Positions 16,461 to 26,324 are shown, numbered from the stretch's first letter. The stretch is DNA of 64,000 nt from Clostridia bacterium (GCA_017461235.1 JAFTYU010000007.1:1-64000), one strand, 5' to 3'. Translations and numbers: made by a program. Notes: generated by a model from the sequence alone, not told the origin.

Positions 16461-17720
16461 ATGACAGTCAGAAAAATAGGTGAAACAGCCGTGGCTTCAC
16501 CGCTAAAGAGAGTTGCTCTCGCATTAATGGCGGTATTGTTCTTTGTTTCGGTCACAGCGTTCGCCATACCGCCCGTAATGTACGATGTTACTATTTACGA
16601 CGGTGAATCGGTCATTGTTGTTACAACCGCCGAGACCGATGCTTCAAAGATTCTTGAAGATGCAGGCATTACAGTCAGCGAAGCATACGGCGACAGTGTT
16701 AGTTTTAAAAACTTCACAGGCGAAGAAGGCAGCAAGATCTTTATTAAAAGAGGTGTCAGAGTTAATATCAATAACTTTGACGGCACAACACATACCATTT
16801 ATACTTCGGGTACAGTCAGCGACGCTCTCACCGCCGCAGGCATCGATCTTCCCAAGGGTACTGCATTGAATTATGCAGCAGACCAAATTCTCGAAGACGG
16901 TATGACAATCGAAATTTACGACATTTATAAAGTTGTAATTACAGCAGACGGTAAAACAATTACCAAATCTGTTTCCGGCAAAACAGTAGCCGACGCACTC
17001 AATATGGCGGGCGTAAAGCTTTCGGACGAAGACTTCTCAAAGCCCGACGTAACAGCCGCTCTTAAAAACGGTATGAAAATTGAAGTGTTCAGAGTTACCG
17101 TTGAGGAAAGAACAGAAAACGAAGTTATAGGTTACGAAACAGAGTATTCTTATAACGATTCTCTTTACAGAGAAGACAGAAAGGTTCTCATTGAAGGCGT
17201 AAACGGCTCTAAAGCAATCGTTTACGAGGACCGCTATATCAACGGTGAACTCAGTTCATCAAAGGTTGTATCTGAAGATGTTACTGCAGAACCCGTTACA
17301 AAACTTGTTGAAGTTGGTACAAAAGTAAGAAAAAATGCGTATCCTTCATCTATCCCTGTGGGTAAGCCCATCAGCGAAATGGCTATGCCTTCATACCTTA
17401 CAATAGGCAATGACGGTATTCCCACAACCTATTCATCAGTTATTAACGCGAAAGCTACTGCATACTGCATACCCGGTGGCATAACATCCACAGGCAAGCG
17501 TGCGCAGACAGGTTATATCGCAGTTGACCCCAGAGAAATTCCGTATGGCACCGAAATGTACATTGTTTCCGCAGACGGACAGTATGTTTACGGTTATTGT
17601 ATAGCTGCTGATACAGGCGGTTTTATACACAGCGTTGACTGGACAGTTGACCTTTTTATGAATTCTGAAGCACAGTGTGTAAACTGGGGCAGACGTGATA
17701 TTATAATTTATATTCTTTGA
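16461..17720 (+). CDS. YabE/Rpf-like cell-wall protein: DUF348, G5 and 3D domains
   Basis: A 419-residue exported or membrane-anchored protein. A hydrophobic segment at about residues 15-33 precedes three DUF348 ubiquitin-like repeats (VTIYDGESVIVVTT, VNINNFDGTTHTIY, YKVVITADGKTITK). A G5 domain (VEERTENEVIGYETEY onward) and a C-terminal 3D domain follow. The conserved aspartates of the 3D domain are visible in VDPREIPYGTEMY, AADTGG and VDLFM. Proteins of this layout are lytic transglycosylase or resuscitation-promoting-factor-like wall-remodelling enzymes. The true start is ATG 16461, ten bases after AAGGAG. A TTG at 16440 is in frame but includes the binding site. Confidence 0.9.
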   Translation: MTVRKIGETAVASPLKRVALALMAVLFFVSVTAFAIPPVMYDVTIYDGESVIVVTTAETDASKILEDAGITVSEAYGDSVSFKNFTGEEGSKIFIKRGVRVNINNFDGTTHTIYTSGTVSDALTAAGIDLPKGTALNYAADQILEDGMTIEIYDIYKVVITADGKTITKSVSGKTVADALNMAGVKLSDEDFSKPDVTAALKNGMKIEVFRVTVEERTENEVIGYETEYSYNDSLYREDRKVLIEGVNGSKAIVYEDRYINGELSSSKVVSEDVTAEPVTKLVEVGTKVRKNAYPSSIPVGKPISEMAMPSYLTIGNDGIPTTYSSVINAKATAYCIPGGITSTGKRAQTGYIAVDPREIPYGTEMYIVSADGQYVYGYCIAADTGGFIHSVDWTVDLFMNSEAQCVNWGRRDIIIYIL

Positions 17721-17726
17721 TGAAAC

Positions 17727-17760
17727 AAGAGACTGTAAAAAGTATTTTTTACAGTCTCTT
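17727..17760 (+). terminator. Intrinsic terminator (AGAGACTGTAAAA type)
   Basis: A perfect 14-bp stem (17727-17740 with 17747-17760) right after the YabE-like gene. Its sequence is nearly the same as the terminator at 39836-39880. Confidence 0.85.
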
Positions 17761-17777
17761 ATTCTATATTGTTTTAT

Positions 17778-17807
17778 GAGGAGCTTTTTTACAGCTCCTT
17801 TTTTTCT
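17778..17807. terminator. Second terminator hairpin overlapping the comF stop
   Basis: GAGGAGCT / AGCTCCTTTTTTT forms a short stem with a T run on the + strand. It overlaps the last codons of comF on the minus strand. It belongs to the same repeated AGGAGCTGTAAAA family as 48353-48396. Confidence 0.6.
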
Positions 17808-18508
17808 TTGTGTGCAACACAAACGGCTATGCAGTCAACCTCTGCTGCACCATTTATAAGAAGTGTTTTAGTACACTCGTTCAACGTAGCACCCGTAGTT
17901 TTTACATCATCGCAAAGCAAAATTCGTGTATCCTGTAGTTTTGTTTCAAATTCGGGATTTATTACAATGGAGCCTAAAAGGTTTCCGGCACGCATGGTTT
18001 CATCCAAGGTGTGTTGCGGTTTTGTGGGGATTGTTTTATAGAGAAGCGGTTTACAGGGGATTCCCAGAATTTCAGACAGTTTTTCAGCTAAAAGCTGAGC
18101 CTGATTATATCCGCGGTTTTTTATTTCAGCTTTATGTGACGGCACAAAGGTGCATATATCAAAATCCATTTCACCGTAATGTGTTTTAAAACACTCCGCC
18201 ATATCCTGCGCCAGCGTTTCTGCCATGTAGGGGTCATTGTAAAACTTAAGTCGTGTAACAGCTCTTTTGGCTGCACCCTTGTAGTAATAAGGTGCGCACA
18301 CTCTTGCGTATAGACTTGCCTTTTTCTTGCAGGTGCATTCTTTTAAAGAACAACCGCACCTGAAACAAATGTCGCCGTAAATTTTAAAAATCTCATTTTC
18401 GCATTGCGGGCAAACATCTTTTCGTACATCAACAACAGTTTTGCAGTAACGGCATCTGCGTGTGAAAATAATGCAGCGCAGCTTAAAGTAAATATCAGAA
18501 AAGTTCAT
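17789..18508 (-). CDS. comF: ComF-family phosphoribosyltransferase-like protein
   Basis: A 239-residue ComF-family protein, associated with DNA uptake and handling of incoming single-stranded DNA in competent bacteria. It has an N-terminal zinc ribbon with CRYC...CPQC and CFRCGCSLKECTC clusters (about residues 20-65). The C-terminal type I phosphoribosyltransferase domain has the PRPP-binding signature ILLCDDVKTTGAT. The start codon shares one base with the recD2 stop (TAATG), so it is translationally coupled to that helicase gene. Whether the organism is competent cannot be told from the window. Confidence 0.9.
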   Translation of the reverse strand: MNFSDIYFKLRCIIFTRRCRYCKTVVDVRKDVCPQCENEIFKIYGDICFRCGCSLKECTCKKKASLYARVCAPYYYKGAAKRAVTRLKFYNDPYMAETLAQDMAECFKTHYGEMDFDICTFVPSHKAEIKNRGYNQAQLLAEKLSEILGIPCKPLLYKTIPTKPQHTLDETMRAGNLLGSIVINPEFETKLQDTRILLCDDVKTTGATLNECTKTLLINGAAEVDCIAVCVAHKEKKEL

Positions 18509-20709
18509 TATATGTCAACCTTAAGAAAATGTGATAAGGCGGAATATCTTTTAGCCTTGCGGTCATTTTGTGTCATAACCTCAAGCATTTGTGCACTGCC
18601 TACTGTAACGAGCATATCTTTAGCCCTTGTTACCGCAGTGTATAAAAGATTTCTGTACGCAAGATTGGGAACAACGCCTATGGCAGGTATTATTACTGCT
18701 TTAAATTCGCTGCCCTGACTTTTATGTACGGTTATGGCATAAGCGAGTTCAAGCTCCGAAAGGTATTCGCCGGGTATTTCTGCAACCTTGCCGTCGAAGT
18801 TGACGGTTACAAGGGAAGACTGTGTGTCAATGGATGTAAGTATGCCGATATCACCGTTAAAAATACCATTGCCTTTATCTGTAGGACTTTTCCATTCGAT
18901 GTTATAATTGTTTTTTACCTGCATAACCTTGTCGCCGACACGGAAAACTTTGCCTGCAATATTGATTTCAGGTTTAGTTTTATGAGCTGGGTTAAGTGCA
19001 TTCTGCAAAAGAAGGTTGAGATTTTGTGTGCCTGTTTCACCTTTTTTGGAAGGGCAAATAACCTGTATATCCGAAAAAGCATCCCATTTATATGCTCTGG
19101 GTAATCTTTCACAGCAAAGCTCGGTTACAGTCTGTGCAGTCAATGTTGCAGATGGCCTTTCCATATGAAAAAAGTCTTTTCCGTCGTTTGTAAGGTCGGG
19201 GTTTTCACCGTTGACTATTTTATGGGCGTTAGTGATAATTTTACTTTCCATAGCCTGACGGAAAATTCGAGAAAGACAGACTACGGGTAAAACATCAGAT
19301 AAAATCAAATCCTGCAGAACGTTACCGGCACCTACCGGAGGAAGCTGGTCACTATCGCCGACAAGAATAAGTCTGCATCCCAAGGGTAACGCTTCAAGAA
19401 GACTTGAGAATAAATGAATATCTATCATAGATAATTCATCAAGAATAAGAGCACTGCAATCAAGCGGATTACTCATATTGCGCCTGAACACGGGTCTGTC
19501 ATCTTCATCCCACTCGACTTCTAAAAGGCGGTGAATGGTCTTTGCCTCCATTCCCGTAACCTCGCTCATACGCTTGGCGGCTCTGCCTGTTGGTGCGGCA
19601 AGGGCGATATCAAGGTTTTGCTTTTCGAAAATATTGATTATCCCTTTTATAGCGGTGGTTTTACCTGTACCGGGGCCACCCGTTAACACCAGCAAGCCCT
19701 TTTTAGCGGCTGTTGCGATGGCAATGCGTTGTTGGTCATCATATTTAATATCGTTTTTTGCTTCAATATTATCTATCCATTCTGCAAGTTGCGGAGCACC
19801 GGGAGGGGGAAAGTTAGCAATGATTGCCATTCTTTCCGCAATTTTCTTTTCTGCAAGGAAAGCAGAGGGTAAGAACACAAAATCTTTTCCGTCGATGCAA
19901 TCCGATTTCAATCTTGCGGTTGAAACAAGTTTATCAATAGCAATATCAATTTCATCCTGAGTGATTTCCAATAAATCCGCGCAAGGCTTCAGCAGTTTTT
20001 CCCGCGGGATGCATGTATGCCCCCTGTTTGTTGAATTGTAGCGCATTACGTGAAGGATTCCTTCCGCGATTCTGAAATCAGGAAGGGGTTTTTTGTCTAA
20101 TTTTGACTCGATGCTCTCTGCACGTTCAAAACTTATACCTAAACCTGATGAGCAAAGGCAATAAGGGTTTTCCTCAACCTTCTGTACTGCCTGAATGCCG
20201 AGTTTTTTAAATATTCTTATACATTCCGAAGGGGAGAAGCCGTATTTTTCAAGTCCCATCATAACGGCACGCATAGCGTACTGACGGGTAAATTCTTCAC
20301 CGATATTTTTAGCTTGTTCGAGAGATATGCCCTTTATTGATGCAAGCTGTTCAGGGTCATTCTCTAATACAGATAAAGTATCAGACCCGAAAAACTCAAC
20401 AATTGACATTGCTTTTTTGGGACCGATTCCCCTGATAACACCTGATGCAAGGTATTTATAAATCTGTTCGGTCGTTTCGGGCATACAACGAGAAAAGGCA
20501 GTCACTTTGAATTGCCTGCCGAAAGACGGATGTATGGTATATGTGCCGGTGAGAGTTACACTTTCTCCTGCGGTTACGCCGGGCATAACGCCGACAGCGG
20601 TCAGATAATCATTGTCAACGGAAATGTCGAGCACGGTGAATCCGTTGGAATCATTCTGAAACGTAACCTCTTCTACTACACCTGTTATTTTTATTTCTTC
20701 TGAACTCAT
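18508..20709 (-). CDS. recD2: RecD2-type ATP-dependent DNA helicase
   Basis: A 733-residue SF1B 5'-3' helicase of the YrrC/RecD2 type. It has an N-terminal OB-like domain (ITGVVEEVTFQND), then a helix-hairpin-helix region (GVIRGIGPKKAMSIVEFFG). The helicase core shows Walker A LTGGPGTGKTTAI, GRAAKRMSE, the DExx-like LILDELSMID, VGDSDQLPPVG and the C-terminal AYAITVHKSQGSEF motif. It is not accompanied by recB or recC, as expected for RecD2. It acts in DNA repair and replication-fork processing. The start ATG 20709 has a CGGAG site upstream, and comF is coupled downstream. Confidence 0.93.
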   Translation of the reverse strand: MSSEEIKITGVVEEVTFQNDSNGFTVLDISVDNDYLTAVGVMPGVTAGESVTLTGTYTIHPSFGRQFKVTAFSRCMPETTEQIYKYLASGVIRGIGPKKAMSIVEFFGSDTLSVLENDPEQLASIKGISLEQAKNIGEEFTRQYAMRAVMMGLEKYGFSPSECIRIFKKLGIQAVQKVEENPYCLCSSGLGISFERAESIESKLDKKPLPDFRIAEGILHVMRYNSTNRGHTCIPREKLLKPCADLLEITQDEIDIAIDKLVSTARLKSDCIDGKDFVFLPSAFLAEKKIAERMAIIANFPPPGAPQLAEWIDNIEAKNDIKYDDQQRIAIATAAKKGLLVLTGGPGTGKTTAIKGIINIFEKQNLDIALAAPTGRAAKRMSEVTGMEAKTIHRLLEVEWDEDDRPVFRRNMSNPLDCSALILDELSMIDIHLFSSLLEALPLGCRLILVGDSDQLPPVGAGNVLQDLILSDVLPVVCLSRIFRQAMESKIITNAHKIVNGENPDLTNDGKDFFHMERPSATLTAQTVTELCCERLPRAYKWDAFSDIQVICPSKKGETGTQNLNLLLQNALNPAHKTKPEINIAGKVFRVGDKVMQVKNNYNIEWKSPTDKGNGIFNGDIGILTSIDTQSSLVTVNFDGKVAEIPGEYLSELELAYAITVHKSQGSEFKAVIIPAIGVVPNLAYRNLLYTAVTRAKDMLVTVGSAQMLEVMTQNDRKAKRYSALSHFLKVDI

Positions 20710-20799
20710 AGCATTGCTCCGAAATATTTAGTGCCTTCTATTGTACCACACTATAAAAATAATTGCGATATTTTTGGTAGATATTTTTGAAGTTTAAAA

Positions 20800-20828
20800 T
20801 TGAAAAGTATATCACCGTATGATAATAT
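20800..20828 (+). promoter_or_regulatory. Sigma-A promoter of lacZ
   Basis: TTGAAA (20800-20805), a 17-bp spacer and TAATAT (20823-20828), about 30 bp before the lacZ start codon. Confidence 0.6.
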
Positions 20829-20859
20829 GTAAATGATATTACATTCCGGAGGGATTCAT

Positions 20860-23800
20860 ATGAAATATATTCTTAATAAGGAAAACCACTCTGCGTTTAA
20901 GGTTATGGAATTGGGCAGGCTTGCTCCAAGAGCATACGCAATACCCCATACAAAGAAAAAGGATGCTATGGACGTTGACTACAAGGTTGAACGTTATAAC
21001 AGTGATATTGTTAAGGTGCTTTCAGGGGACTGGGAGTTTAAATATTATAAGAAAAAATCCAAGCTTCCCGCAGTGTTTGATACAAGCAAGGTGAAATTTG
21101 ATACAATAAATGTTCCCTGTACATGGCAGAGAACAGGCTATGAAGAACCTGCATATATTAACTGTCCGTACAGTTTTGACCCCAGAGTATTTGGACTTCC
21201 TAAAGGTGAAGGTGTAAAACCGCCTGAGCTTCCGGATGAATTTTCCTGCGGTATTTATCGCAAGGTTATTAATATAAATGACCTTGATAAGAATTATATA
21301 TTAACCTTCCTTGGTGTTACACCCTGTGTTGATTTGTATGTGAACGGAGCTTTTGTGGGCTACGGCGAAGCGGCTCACAACTCCTATGAATTTGATATTA
21401 CCGAATTCTTAAAAGATGGCGAGAACGAGATTGTTGTTGTAGTTTTCAAATGGTGTACAGGCTCTTATCTTGAAGCACAGGATATGTTCAGAGAAAACGG
21501 TATTTTCCGCGACGTTCTTCTTTATTCTTACGACAAAGTGTACATTAATGATTTTCAGGCCATTGCCGAGAAAAAAGGCAAAAAATATAATCTTAATATT
21601 GAAACCGAACTTAAGGGTGATCTCGAAAACACGGGAATTAAAGCACAATTATACGACGGCAAAAACCTTGTTGCAGAGAATTTTGTTGACGGTGCAACGA
21701 AAAACACCGTTAACTTCAAGAGTCTTGCGGTTGAAGAATGGAGTGCGGAAATACCGAAGCTTTATGAGCTGTATATAACTCTTTATAAGGGCGACAGCGA
21801 GATTATGACTATCCGTCAGTATGTTGGCTTCAAAAACATTGAAATCAAAGATGCTGTTTTCTATTTCAACGGCAAAAAAATCAAGCTCAAAGGCGTAAAT
21901 CACCACGACACACACGAAACAAAGGGCTACGCTATGGGCTTTGGTGACCTTATTAAAGATGTTGAGCTTATGAAAGAGTTTAATGTCAACTGTGTTCGTA
22001 CCTCTCACTATCCCCCCGATCCCTTCTTCCTTGAGCTTTGTGACCATTATGGTCTTTATTGTGTTGATGAGGCGGATATAGAAACCCACGGTATATGGGA
22101 TTTGGGTTGTGAAGGCGGAGAAATCAGCCACAAATTGAAATGGGCTCCCAGATATATGGACAGAGTCAGAAGAATGTATTTCCGCGACCGCACACATCCT
22201 TCAATTATTATGTGGAGTCTCGGTAATGAATCCTGGGGTTACAAATGCCACGATAAATGCTACGAAATGCTTAAGGGATTGACGGATATTCCTGTTCATT
22301 ATGAAGGTGTCAGCAGAACAAAACGTTACCATTATGATGTTTTCTCTGAAATGTACACTCATCAGGATGATATGGTTAAAATCCGTGAAGGAAAACGAGG
22401 CAAACAGTATAAAGAAGTTCCCTTCTACCTTTGCGAATACTGCCACGCAATGGGCGTAGGTCCCGGTGCTCTTGAAGAATATATGCAGATTTTCTATTCT
22501 GATGATATCTTTATGGGCGGTTGTATCTGGGAATGGGCTGATCATTCCGTGCGCCATGACAGAACTGATAAGTATAAATATCAGTACACCTACGGCGGTG
22601 ACCACGGCGAAAAGCTTCATGATGATTGCTTCTGTGTTGACGGTCTTTTCTATCCTGACCGTACACCCCACACAGGCGCTTATAATATGAAGGTTGCCTA
22701 CAGACCCTTAAGAGTCAGAACTCTTTCAGGCAATAAACTCACCCTTGTGAATACAAACAGATTCCTTTCTTCCGAAGGTATCGAGGTTTATTGGGAATAT
22801 CAGGAAAACGGCGAAACAGTTGTGTGCGGTTCGTTCGCAACAAATATCGCTCCCGAAAAAACAGCTACATATAAACTTGATTTACCTAAAGTTGATTATA
22901 ACAAGAATACATACCTTAACCTTATTTATCTTAAAGGTGATTTTGAAGTTGCTGCAGAGCAACTCACACTTTCCGAAGCACCCTTTATTCAACCTTCCCT
23001 TGAAATGGGTAAAGTTTCGATAACATCTGACTCCGACATACTCACGGTTAAATATCCCGGCGGTGCTATTGAGTTCTCGGAAGAAACAGGCGAAATGCTT
23101 TCATATAAAGCCAACGGAGTTTCCGTGCTGAATAAAGAACCTGTTTCTCACAAGGGCTTCCTTCTTAATATTTCAAGAGCATACGTTGATAATGACAGGC
23201 ATATTGTTGAAGAGTGGAAGGCACACAACCTTTTCAATCCCAACATCGTTCTTGAAGATTTGAGCGCAGAGGTAAAATCCGGTGTTGCTTCCGTCAGCGA
23301 ATATTATACAATCTATGGTAAAGAAGATGCACTTTTTAACGCTAATGTCCTTTATATAATCGGTGCAAACGGCGTTGTTGATATTGAAGTTGCAGTTGCT
23401 CCTGCTGATGAAAGTAAGGAACAGTTCTATGATATTCCGAGACTCGGTCTTACCTTTGAGGCAGACAAAAAATTCTCTGAAATTGAATATTTCGGCAGAG
23501 GCGAAAAAGAGAATTACAACGACTTCAATATGCATGCCCCCGTGGGTCTTTATTATGCTAAAGTCAAAGATGAACATGAGCCTTATATCAGACCGCAGGA
23601 TAACTCTAACCACTCTGATGTTTCCTATCTTAAGCTTAAGAGCGACAAAGGAGAAGAAATCCTTATCTATTCTGACAGAAAATTCAACTTTAATGTGCAC
23701 AATTATACTCAGGATACTCTTAATAAAGCAGGTCACAGAGAAGATGTTATTGATGAGAAAACAACTTTTGTAACCCTTGACGGCTATACAAAAGGTACAG

Positions 23801-23901
23801 GCACAGGCAGCTGCGGTCCTGCAACACTGCCGCAATATTCAATAGATGCGTCTAAAGAACTCACGTTTAATTTTGTAATTGCTCCTTCAAAGAGCAAATG
23901 A
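20860..23901 (+). CDS. lacZ: Beta-galactosidase, GH2 (LacZ type)
   Basis: A full-length LacZ-type enzyme of 1013 residues that hydrolyses beta-galactosides. It has the sugar-binding jelly roll, Ig-like domains, TIM barrel and a C-terminal Bgal_small_N domain (EFSEETGEMLSYKANG onward). Catalytic landmarks are LKGVNHHDTHETKGYA, VRTSHYPPDPFF, acid/base WSLGNESWGYK and nucleophile LCEYCHAMGVGPG. A Cys replaces the more common Ala in the nucleophile loop. The start ATG 20860 is behind CGGAGGG, and an upstream in-frame ATG at 20833 has no site. No signal peptide is seen. The downstream GH78 gene begins 8 bp after its stop, so the two are cotranscribed. Confidence 0.95.
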   Translation: MKYILNKENHSAFKVMELGRLAPRAYAIPHTKKKDAMDVDYKVERYNSDIVKVLSGDWEFKYYKKKSKLPAVFDTSKVKFDTINVPCTWQRTGYEEPAYINCPYSFDPRVFGLPKGEGVKPPELPDEFSCGIYRKVININDLDKNYILTFLGVTPCVDLYVNGAFVGYGEAAHNSYEFDITEFLKDGENEIVVVVFKWCTGSYLEAQDMFRENGIFRDVLLYSYDKVYINDFQAIAEKKGKKYNLNIETELKGDLENTGIKAQLYDGKNLVAENFVDGATKNTVNFKSLAVEEWSAEIPKLYELYITLYKGDSEIMTIRQYVGFKNIEIKDAVFYFNGKKIKLKGVNHHDTHETKGYAMGFGDLIKDVELMKEFNVNCVRTSHYPPDPFFLELCDHYGLYCVDEADIETHGIWDLGCEGGEISHKLKWAPRYMDRVRRMYFRDRTHPSIIMWSLGNESWGYKCHDKCYEMLKGLTDIPVHYEGVSRTKRYHYDVFSEMYTHQDDMVKIREGKRGKQYKEVPFYLCEYCHAMGVGPGALEEYMQIFYSDDIFMGGCIWEWADHSVRHDRTDKYKYQYTYGGDHGEKLHDDCFCVDGLFYPDRTPHTGAYNMKVAYRPLRVRTLSGNKLTLVNTNRFLSSEGIEVYWEYQENGETVVCGSFATNIAPEKTATYKLDLPKVDYNKNTYLNLIYLKGDFEVAAEQLTLSEAPFIQPSLEMGKVSITSDSDILTVKYPGGAIEFSEETGEMLSYKANGVSVLNKEPVSHKGFLLNISRAYVDNDRHIVEEWKAHNLFNPNIVLEDLSAEVKSGVASVSEYYTIYGKEDALFNANVLYIIGANGVVDIEVAVAPADESKEQFYDIPRLGLTFEADKKFSEIEYFGRGEKENYNDFNMHAPVGLYYAKVKDEHEPYIRPQDNSNHSDVSYLKLKSDKGEEILIYSDRKFNFNVHNYTQDTLNKAGHREDVIDEKTTFVTLDGYTKGTGTGSCGPATLPQYSIDASKELTFNFVIAPSKSK

Positions 23902-23909
23902 GGTAATAT

Positions 23910-26279
23910 ATGGGTTTTAAAATAACAAAAGTTTTATATAAAGATAATTTGTTTAAACAAGTTATGTCCCTTCGTCGCGAAGTTTTTTGCGGCGAAAGGG
24001 GAGAAAAAAGCGGTTATATAAAAGACAGCCGTGATGAGAACGGTTTTCACATTGTATATATGGCGGGGAAAACAGTTTTAGCCTGCGGCAGCATTTATGA
24101 TAACGGTAACGGCGAATTTGAAATTTCAAAGGTGGCTGTAAAGGAGCATAACAGAAGATTCGGATTGGGCAGTGCAATCGTAAGTGAATTGAAAAGCTTT
24201 GCGAAAGAAAACGGTGCCGAAAAGTTTGTTGCATATTTACCTGTGGATACACTTGGCTTTTTTGAGAAAAATCGTTTGGCAAAAAGCGGTGTTTCACAAA
24301 ATATCGGTGGTACAAGGGTTATCAGATGTGAAGAAAATCTTATTTTTGACGGTGCTGAATGGGTGCAGTTCGACGGCGAATATAATGCTGTAATTGTTCG
24401 TCAGAATTTTGATGTTACAGATAAAAACGGGGCAGAGCTTTTTGTAAGCGGCCTGGGCTTCTGTGAAATTTACATCAACGGTAAAAGCATCAGCGACAGG
24501 CTTCTTGCTCCCGCGTGGACCAATTACGTGAAGTCTGATACGGCGAGTATGAGTTATCCCATATTCGACACCATGACTAACCGCATACTCTATGAGAAAT
24601 TTGATGTTTCAAAGTTTCTTAAAAAAGGCAGAAATACAATTGTACTGCATATCGGTGGCGGATGGTTTTGTCAACGTGAATGTCCCAATGAGGGTGTGAA
24701 ATCTTACGGGGATTTGCTTTTGTGCTTTAAAATGGTACAAAAAGGCAAAATTCTTGTTGCAAGCGGCGAAAACACCGAATACACAAAATCTTTCGTTCAG
24801 CGTGCAAATCTCTATTACGGCGAAGACCATGATGCGCGCATAGGCGGTTATGATTTTTCCGATATATCACATTCCTTTGAAAACCGGAAAAAAGCAGATA
24901 TAGTCAATGCCCCCGTTTCGATTCTTCAGGAGCAAACTTGCCCTGCGGATAAGGTTATAAGAAAGCTTAAACCTGTTTGCATTTTCAAAAAAGGAGATTA
25001 TGCCATATACGATATAGGCGAAAATGTTTCAGGATATCCTGTTGTGGAATTTATTGACGATGCATACACGGGTGAAAGTTGTACACTGCGTTTTGCGGAA
25101 GAATTGAACGCTGACGGAGGTCTTGCTTTCCATTCCGCAGGCGGTGAATTCCGTATGCAGAAGGATACTTATATTTACGATAATCGGTGTAAGGAGTTTT
25201 ATCCCCGATTTACCTGGCACGGAGCAAGATATTTTGACGTTCTCGGCAGAGTTAATGTCAAAGAGTACAGAGTTGTTCATACGGATATGAAGCCCATAGT
25301 CAGCTTCAGGTCTTCAAATGAAACGCTCCAATGGATTTTCGATTCATACATAAGAACTCAGCAAAACAACGTCCATTGTTGTGTTCCGTCCGATTGTCCT
25401 CACAGAGAACGCCTTGGTTATACGGGTGACGGACAGCTTACTGTTAATGCAGTTATGACCTGCTTCGATGCCGAAGGAATGTACAGAAAGTGGATGCAGG
25501 ATATTGCCGACTGTCAGGACATATACAGCGGTCACGTTCAACATACCGCGCCCTTCTACGGAGGAGGTGGCGGTCCCGGTGGTTGGGGTGGCGCAATGGT
25601 GATTGTGCCGTATGCGTTTTATAAACATTACGGGGATAAAAATGTGCTTGAAAAATATTATCCCAATATGCTCAGTTATTTCGATTATCTTGATGCTCAT
25701 AGTGAAAACGGTCTTGTGATACGCGAAGAACCCGGCGGATGGTGTCTGGGTGACTGGTGTTCACCGAAAGACAAAAATCTTATTCCCGAGCCTTTTGTAA
25801 ATACATATTTCTATCTTAAAACATTGACTATGGCTATCGAAGTGTCAGAAGTGCTTAAAAAACCCTGTAAGGATTTGAAAATGCGTTACGAAAAGGTGAA
25901 AAAATCATTTTTGGATGCATATTACGATAAAAAGACAGGTACCTTCTGCGGTTCAAAAGAGGCGTGTGACGCCTACGGCTATGATCTCGGATTAGGTAAC
26001 GAAAAGACCTTGAAGGCTATTGTGGATAAGTATGAAAAGCTTGGCGAGTTTGATTGCGGTATTTTCGGTACGGATATTCTCATACGCACTCTCTGCGAAA
26101 ACGGACACAAGGAGTTGGCTTATAAATTGCTTACCTCTGAAGGAGAAAACACCTTCTATAATATGAAAAAACAAGGTGCAACAACTCTTTGGGAAAACTG
26201 GGACGGCGCACATTCACACAGCCATCCTATGTTCGGTGCAGTTGTAGAGTATTTAGTTAAATATTTTAACGAAGTGTAA
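23910..26279 (+). CDS. GNAT acetyltransferase fused to GH78 alpha-L-rhamnosidase
   Basis: A 789-residue two-part protein in one uninterrupted frame. Residues 1-140 form a GNAT acyltransferase with the acetyl-CoA loop RRFGLG (about 82-87) after FEISKVAV. From about residue 148 it is an alpha-L-rhamnosidase. The N-terminal beta domain (FVSGLGFCEIYINGKSI) leads to a catalytic (alpha/alpha)6 barrel with SDCPHRERLGYTGD (about 494-507), which carries the conserved acidic residues. The C-terminal GATTLWENWDG holds the other catalytic Glu. No signal peptide is present. It follows lacZ by 8 bp and would release rhamnose for the RhaA/RhaD pathway. The acetyltransferase fusion is not a layout I know for GH78. 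It might modify or de-protect acetylated sugars, but that is speculation. Confidence 0.85.
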   Translation: MGFKITKVLYKDNLFKQVMSLRREVFCGERGEKSGYIKDSRDENGFHIVYMAGKTVLACGSIYDNGNGEFEISKVAVKEHNRRFGLGSAIVSELKSFAKENGAEKFVAYLPVDTLGFFEKNRLAKSGVSQNIGGTRVIRCEENLIFDGAEWVQFDGEYNAVIVRQNFDVTDKNGAELFVSGLGFCEIYINGKSISDRLLAPAWTNYVKSDTASMSYPIFDTMTNRILYEKFDVSKFLKKGRNTIVLHIGGGWFCQRECPNEGVKSYGDLLLCFKMVQKGKILVASGENTEYTKSFVQRANLYYGEDHDARIGGYDFSDISHSFENRKKADIVNAPVSILQEQTCPADKVIRKLKPVCIFKKGDYAIYDIGENVSGYPVVEFIDDAYTGESCTLRFAEELNADGGLAFHSAGGEFRMQKDTYIYDNRCKEFYPRFTWHGARYFDVLGRVNVKEYRVVHTDMKPIVSFRSSNETLQWIFDSYIRTQQNNVHCCVPSDCPHRERLGYTGDGQLTVNAVMTCFDAEGMYRKWMQDIADCQDIYSGHVQHTAPFYGGGGGPGGWGGAMVIVPYAFYKHYGDKNVLEKYYPNMLSYFDYLDAHSENGLVIREEPGGWCLGDWCSPKDKNLIPEPFVNTYFYLKTLTMAIEVSEVLKKPCKDLKMRYEKVKKSFLDAYYDKKTGTFCGSKEACDAYGYDLGLGNEKTLKAIVDKYEKLGEFDCGIFGTDILIRTLCENGHKELAYKLLTSEGENTFYNMKKQGATTLWENWDGAHSHSHPMFGAVVEYLVKYFNEV

Positions 26280-26284
26280 AAAAT

Positions 26285-26322
26285 AATGGCGCTGTAAAAA
26301 CGAAGGTTTTTACAGCACCATT
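26285..26322. terminator. Bidirectional terminator between GH78 and malic enzyme genes
   Basis: A stem of about 17 bp with the core GCTGTAAAAAC / GTTTTTACAGC and a GAAG-type loop. T-rich flanks lie on both sides, as needed between convergent genes. Confidence 0.85.
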
Positions 26323-26324
26323 TT

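Noticed and set aside
23173-23835. A minus strand ORF of 220 codons inside lacZ
   Set aside because: Antisense shadow of the C-terminal part of the beta-galactosidase.
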